From NCBI GenBank assembly GCA_017861355.1, contig JAGFXQ010000175.1:1-7033 (forward strand): DNA of 7,033 nt, read 5' to 3'. The position numbers and the translations under genes were made by a program. The notes beneath the pieces are model-generated. The model searched no databases and was not told where the DNA came from. It worked only from the letters and a program-made list of their open reading frames with translations. This stretch comes from Bacillota bacterium. GTDB taxonomy: Bacteria > Bacillota > Clostridia > Lachnospirales > Lachnospiraceae. Positions 5,129 through 7,033 of this stretch are shown one piece after another; position 1 is the stretch's first letter, and each line of letters begins with the position of its first letter.

Positions 5129-6541
5129 TTATACAGGATAAGCTTTGTTTGCCTTATCTGCTGTTGTAACATCTACGCCGGTCTTCTGAGCTTGACGATA
5201 TTTGAAGAAATCCAAAGCAACCTGAGGGAATAAAGCATAGGATAATACATCCTCATCCTGCTCTTTCCACTCTGCGATCTCTGCTTCAATCTTATGAAGT
5301 TCGGGCTTGATCAAATCAGCCGGACGACAAGTGATTGGCTCTTTATCGCCGATAACCTTTTTCTGAACCTCTTTATTAAAGGGCTTTACCGTCTGTCCAT
5401 ATTCTCCGGATAATAATGCTTTTGTCTCCTTGGTAACCATCTTATAACGCTCTCCTGCAAGTACGTTCAGTACAGCTTGTGTACCGACAATCTGGCTGGA
5501 AGGAGTTACCAACGGAGGCTCACCGAAGTCCTTACGAACACGGGGAACTTCTTGTAATACATCGTAATATTTGTCTTCCTGGTTCTGCTCTTTTAACTGG
5601 GACACCAGATTGGAAAGCATACCACCGGGTACCTGATATAATAAAGTCTTAATATCAACACCCATAACCTTCGGATTAAGTAAGCCGGTATCCAACGCTT
5701 TATCACGAAGAGGACGGAAATAATCTGCAATCTCAGCTAAGATTAACTGATCATAACCGGTATCATAAGGTGTTCCCTTAAAGGTCTCAACCATAACTTC
5801 CGTTGCCGGCTGGCTGGTACCCATAGCAAAAGGAGACATTGCAGTATCAATGATATCACAGCCTGCTTCTACTGCCTTCAGATAAGTCATACCTGCAACA
5901 CCGCTGGTATAATGCGTATGAAGATCGATCGGAATGCTGACTGCTTCTTTTAACGCACCTACGAGAACAGTTGCTTCGTAAGGAACGAGTAAACCTGCCA
6001 TATCCTTGATACAGATGGAAGAAGCTCCCATCTCTTCAATTCTCTTTGCCATGGATACATAATATTCTGTGGTATATGCATCTCCCAAGGTATAGGAAAT
6101 TGCAATTTGAGCATGTCCATTTTCCTTGTTTGTCGCTTTCACAGTACATTCCAGATTACGGATATCATTCAGAGCATCGAAGATACGTATGATATCAATA
6201 CCATTTGCCATTGATTTCTGAACAAAATATGCAACTACATCATCAGCATAATGACGATAGCCTAAGATGTTCTGGCCACGGAATAACATCTGCAGCTTTG
6301 TGTTTTTAAATCCTGCTCTGATTTTACGGAGTCTGTCCCAGGGATCTTCCTTTAAGAAACGTAAGGATGCATCAAATGTAGCGCCACCCCAACATTCCAC
6401 AGCGTGATAGCCGACTTTATCCATGGTTTCAAGAATAGGAAGCATCTCTTCCGTAGACATTCTTGTAGCAATCAGGGACTGGTGAGCATCACGTAATATA
6501 GTTTCGGTTATTTTAACCGGTCGTTTCACTTGTTCTGCCAT
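5129..6541 (-). CDS. oadA: Biotin-dependent carboxyltransferase subunit (oxaloacetate decarboxylase alpha / PycB type)
   Basis: This 470-residue carboxyltransferase belongs to the oxaloacetate decarboxylase alpha / pyruvate carboxylase subunit B / transcarboxylase 5S family. It moves CO2 between oxaloacetate and biotin on a partner carrier. The TIM-barrel starts with ITETILRDAHQSL. Expected metal ligands are Asp18, His208 and His210 (L-H-T-H-Y-T), plus Lys179 in I-C-I-K-D-M-A-G, the lysine that is carbamylated in this family. The conserved post-barrel domain runs from about 300 to 450. Unlike fused OadA proteins of nearly 600 residues, it ends without a biotinyl domain; that domain is encoded by the gene just upstream. 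The start at 6541 has AGGAGG 7-8 nt before it. Oxaloacetate decarboxylase is favoured by context, but a pyruvate carboxylase B or transcarboxylase role cannot be excluded from this window. Confidence 0.93.
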   Translation of the reverse strand: MAEQVKRPVKITETILRDAHQSLIATRMSTEEMLPILETMDKVGYHAVECWGGATFDASLRFLKEDPWDRLRKIRAGFKNTKLQMLFRGQNILGYRHYADDVVAYFVQKSMANGIDIIRIFDALNDIRNLECTVKATNKENGHAQIAISYTLGDAYTTEYYVSMAKRIEEMGASSICIKDMAGLLVPYEATVLVGALKEAVSIPIDLHTHYTSGVAGMTYLKAVEAGCDIIDTAMSPFAMGTSQPATEVMVETFKGTPYDTGYDQLILAEIADYFRPLRDKALDTGLLNPKVMGVDIKTLLYQVPGGMLSNLVSQLKEQNQEDKYYDVLQEVPRVRKDFGEPPLVTPSSQIVGTQAVLNVLAGERYKMVTKETKALLSGEYGQTVKPFNKEVQKKVIGDKEPITCRPADLIKPELHKIEAEIAEWKEQDEDVLSYALFPQVALDFFKYRQAQKTGVDVTTADKANKAYPV

Positions 6542-6587
6542 TACTCTACCTCCTGTTAATGTGAATTTACTGCTATTCTTATTTGGA

Positions 6588-6704
6588 TTAAAGTGTCAAA
6601 AGGTGCTTCGCACTCTTCCTAATACAATATATTGCTATTGAAAGCGAACTTTCATATCAATATATTGTATCAGGAAATCACCGGAGGTGCTTTTAACACT
6701 TTAA
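6588..6704 (-). repeat. 117-bp nested inverted repeat between the biotin carrier and carboxyltransferase genes
   Basis: Outer arms TTAAAGTGTCAAAAG (6588-6602) and CTTTTAACACTTTAA (6690-6704) match at 14 of 15 positions. Inside, TTCCT/AGGAA (6616-6620/6672-6676), ATACAATATATTG/CAATATATTGTAT (6622-6634/6658-6670) and TGAAAG/CTTTCA (6639-6644/6649-6654) stack towards a four-base loop (6645-6648) that reads UUCG in the minus-strand RNA. The A/C mismatch at 6621/6671 becomes a U-G wobble only in minus-strand RNA. A side hairpin GTGC/GCAC lies at 6603-6613. There is no U-tract, so it is not a simple terminator. It fills the 168-bp gap between the two cistrons. It may be an mRNA processing or stoichiometry element, or a MITE-like palindromic repeat. 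Confidence 0.8.
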
Positions 6705-6709
6705 CCTTA

Positions 6710-7033
6710 CTAGTTTAAAGTTGCAAGCAAATTACCAGCTTCTACGGTTTGACCTGCAGTAACATTAATGCTAGCTACAGTGCCATCCTGAGGAGATACA
6801 ATCTCATTCTCCATCTTCATCGCTTCGAGAATAAGAATTACCTCACCCTTCTTTACCGGTTGTCCAACTGCTGCTTTCACAGCGATAATCTTACCAGGCA
6901 TAGGTGAACTTACTTTAACACTTCCAGCACTTCCGGCGGGAGCAGCTGCAGGAGCGGGAGCTTCACTAACAGGAGCTTTTGCTGCGGGAGCAGGAGCAGC
7001 TACAGACTTAACAGCCGGTGCAGCAACGGGAGC
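6710..7033 (-). CDS. Biotin carrier (biotinyl-domain) subunit of a decarboxylase, 5' end missing
   Basis: This partial gene runs off the right edge; 107 C-terminal residues are visible. The first 35 or so are an Ala/Pro-rich flexible linker with a few Lys and Ser. The biotinyl domain follows, beginning around S-V-K-V-S-S-P-M-P-G-K. The biotin acceptor is the lysine of E-A-M-K-M-E-N, codon at 6815-6817, 35 residues from the C-terminus as is usual. The frame is open to base 7033, so the internal Met at 6901 is not the start. The layout matches the small carrier subunits of sodium-pumping glutaconyl-, methylmalonyl- and oxaloacetate decarboxylases (GcdC/MmdC type), whose linker lets biotin swing between the transferase and the membrane subunit. 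It serves the carboxyltransferase encoded next. A BirA-type ligase must attach the biotin. Confidence 0.93.
   Translation of the reverse strand, partial: APVAAPAVKSVAAPAPAAKAPVSEAPAPAAAPAGSAGSVKVSSPMPGKIIAVKAAVGQPVKKGEVILILEAMKMENEIVSPQDGTVASINVTAGQTVEAGNLLATLN

Noticed and set aside
6572..6599. Promoter for the carboxyltransferase gene starting from TTGACA at 6594-6599
   Set aside because: The -35 is perfect on the minus strand, but no acceptable -10 lies 16-18 nt downstream (best is TAGCAG). The hexamer is part of the outer repeat arm.

Overview
All recognisable genes lie on the minus strand, so the window reads from right to left. The content suggests a low-to-moderate G+C anaerobic Firmicute of the Clostridia, most likely a Lachnospiraceae member. 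This rests on the ylxM-ffh-rpsP-KH gene order, strong AGGAGG-type ribosome binding sites, consensus sigma-A promoters, and a split biotin-dependent decarboxylase with an Ala/Pro-linked biotin carrier. The genus cannot be named from the sequence alone.

Right block (7033-5065): the 3' part of a biotin carrier gene, then a 117-bp gap element built as a nested inverted repeat, then a complete carboxyltransferase subunit (oxaloacetate decarboxylase alpha / PycB type). A textbook Rho-independent terminator closes this operon. The carrier and the transferase are two parts of one enzyme; the membrane beta subunit expected for a sodium-pumping decarboxylase is not in view.

Middle block (4949-2673): an AT-rich promoter region, a membrane-anchored hybrid histidine kinase (TM-PAS-HisKA-HATPase-REC), and a small separate HPt protein. 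They could form a His-Asp-His relay, but no output response regulator is present.

Left block (2648-1): a consensus promoter with a palindrome at its start site drives ylxM-ffh (signal recognition particle) followed by rpsP and a KH-domain RNA-binding protein. The rpsP-KH gap is packed with five or six hairpins. A long terminator-like hairpin follows the KH gene, where related genomes usually continue into rimM-trmD-rplS.

No mobile element, CRISPR array, tRNA or rRNA was seen. The most unusual content is non-coding: structured elements at 1-68, 357-525 and 6588-6704, two of which share a near-identical 16-17 nt motif although they sit in unrelated operons.
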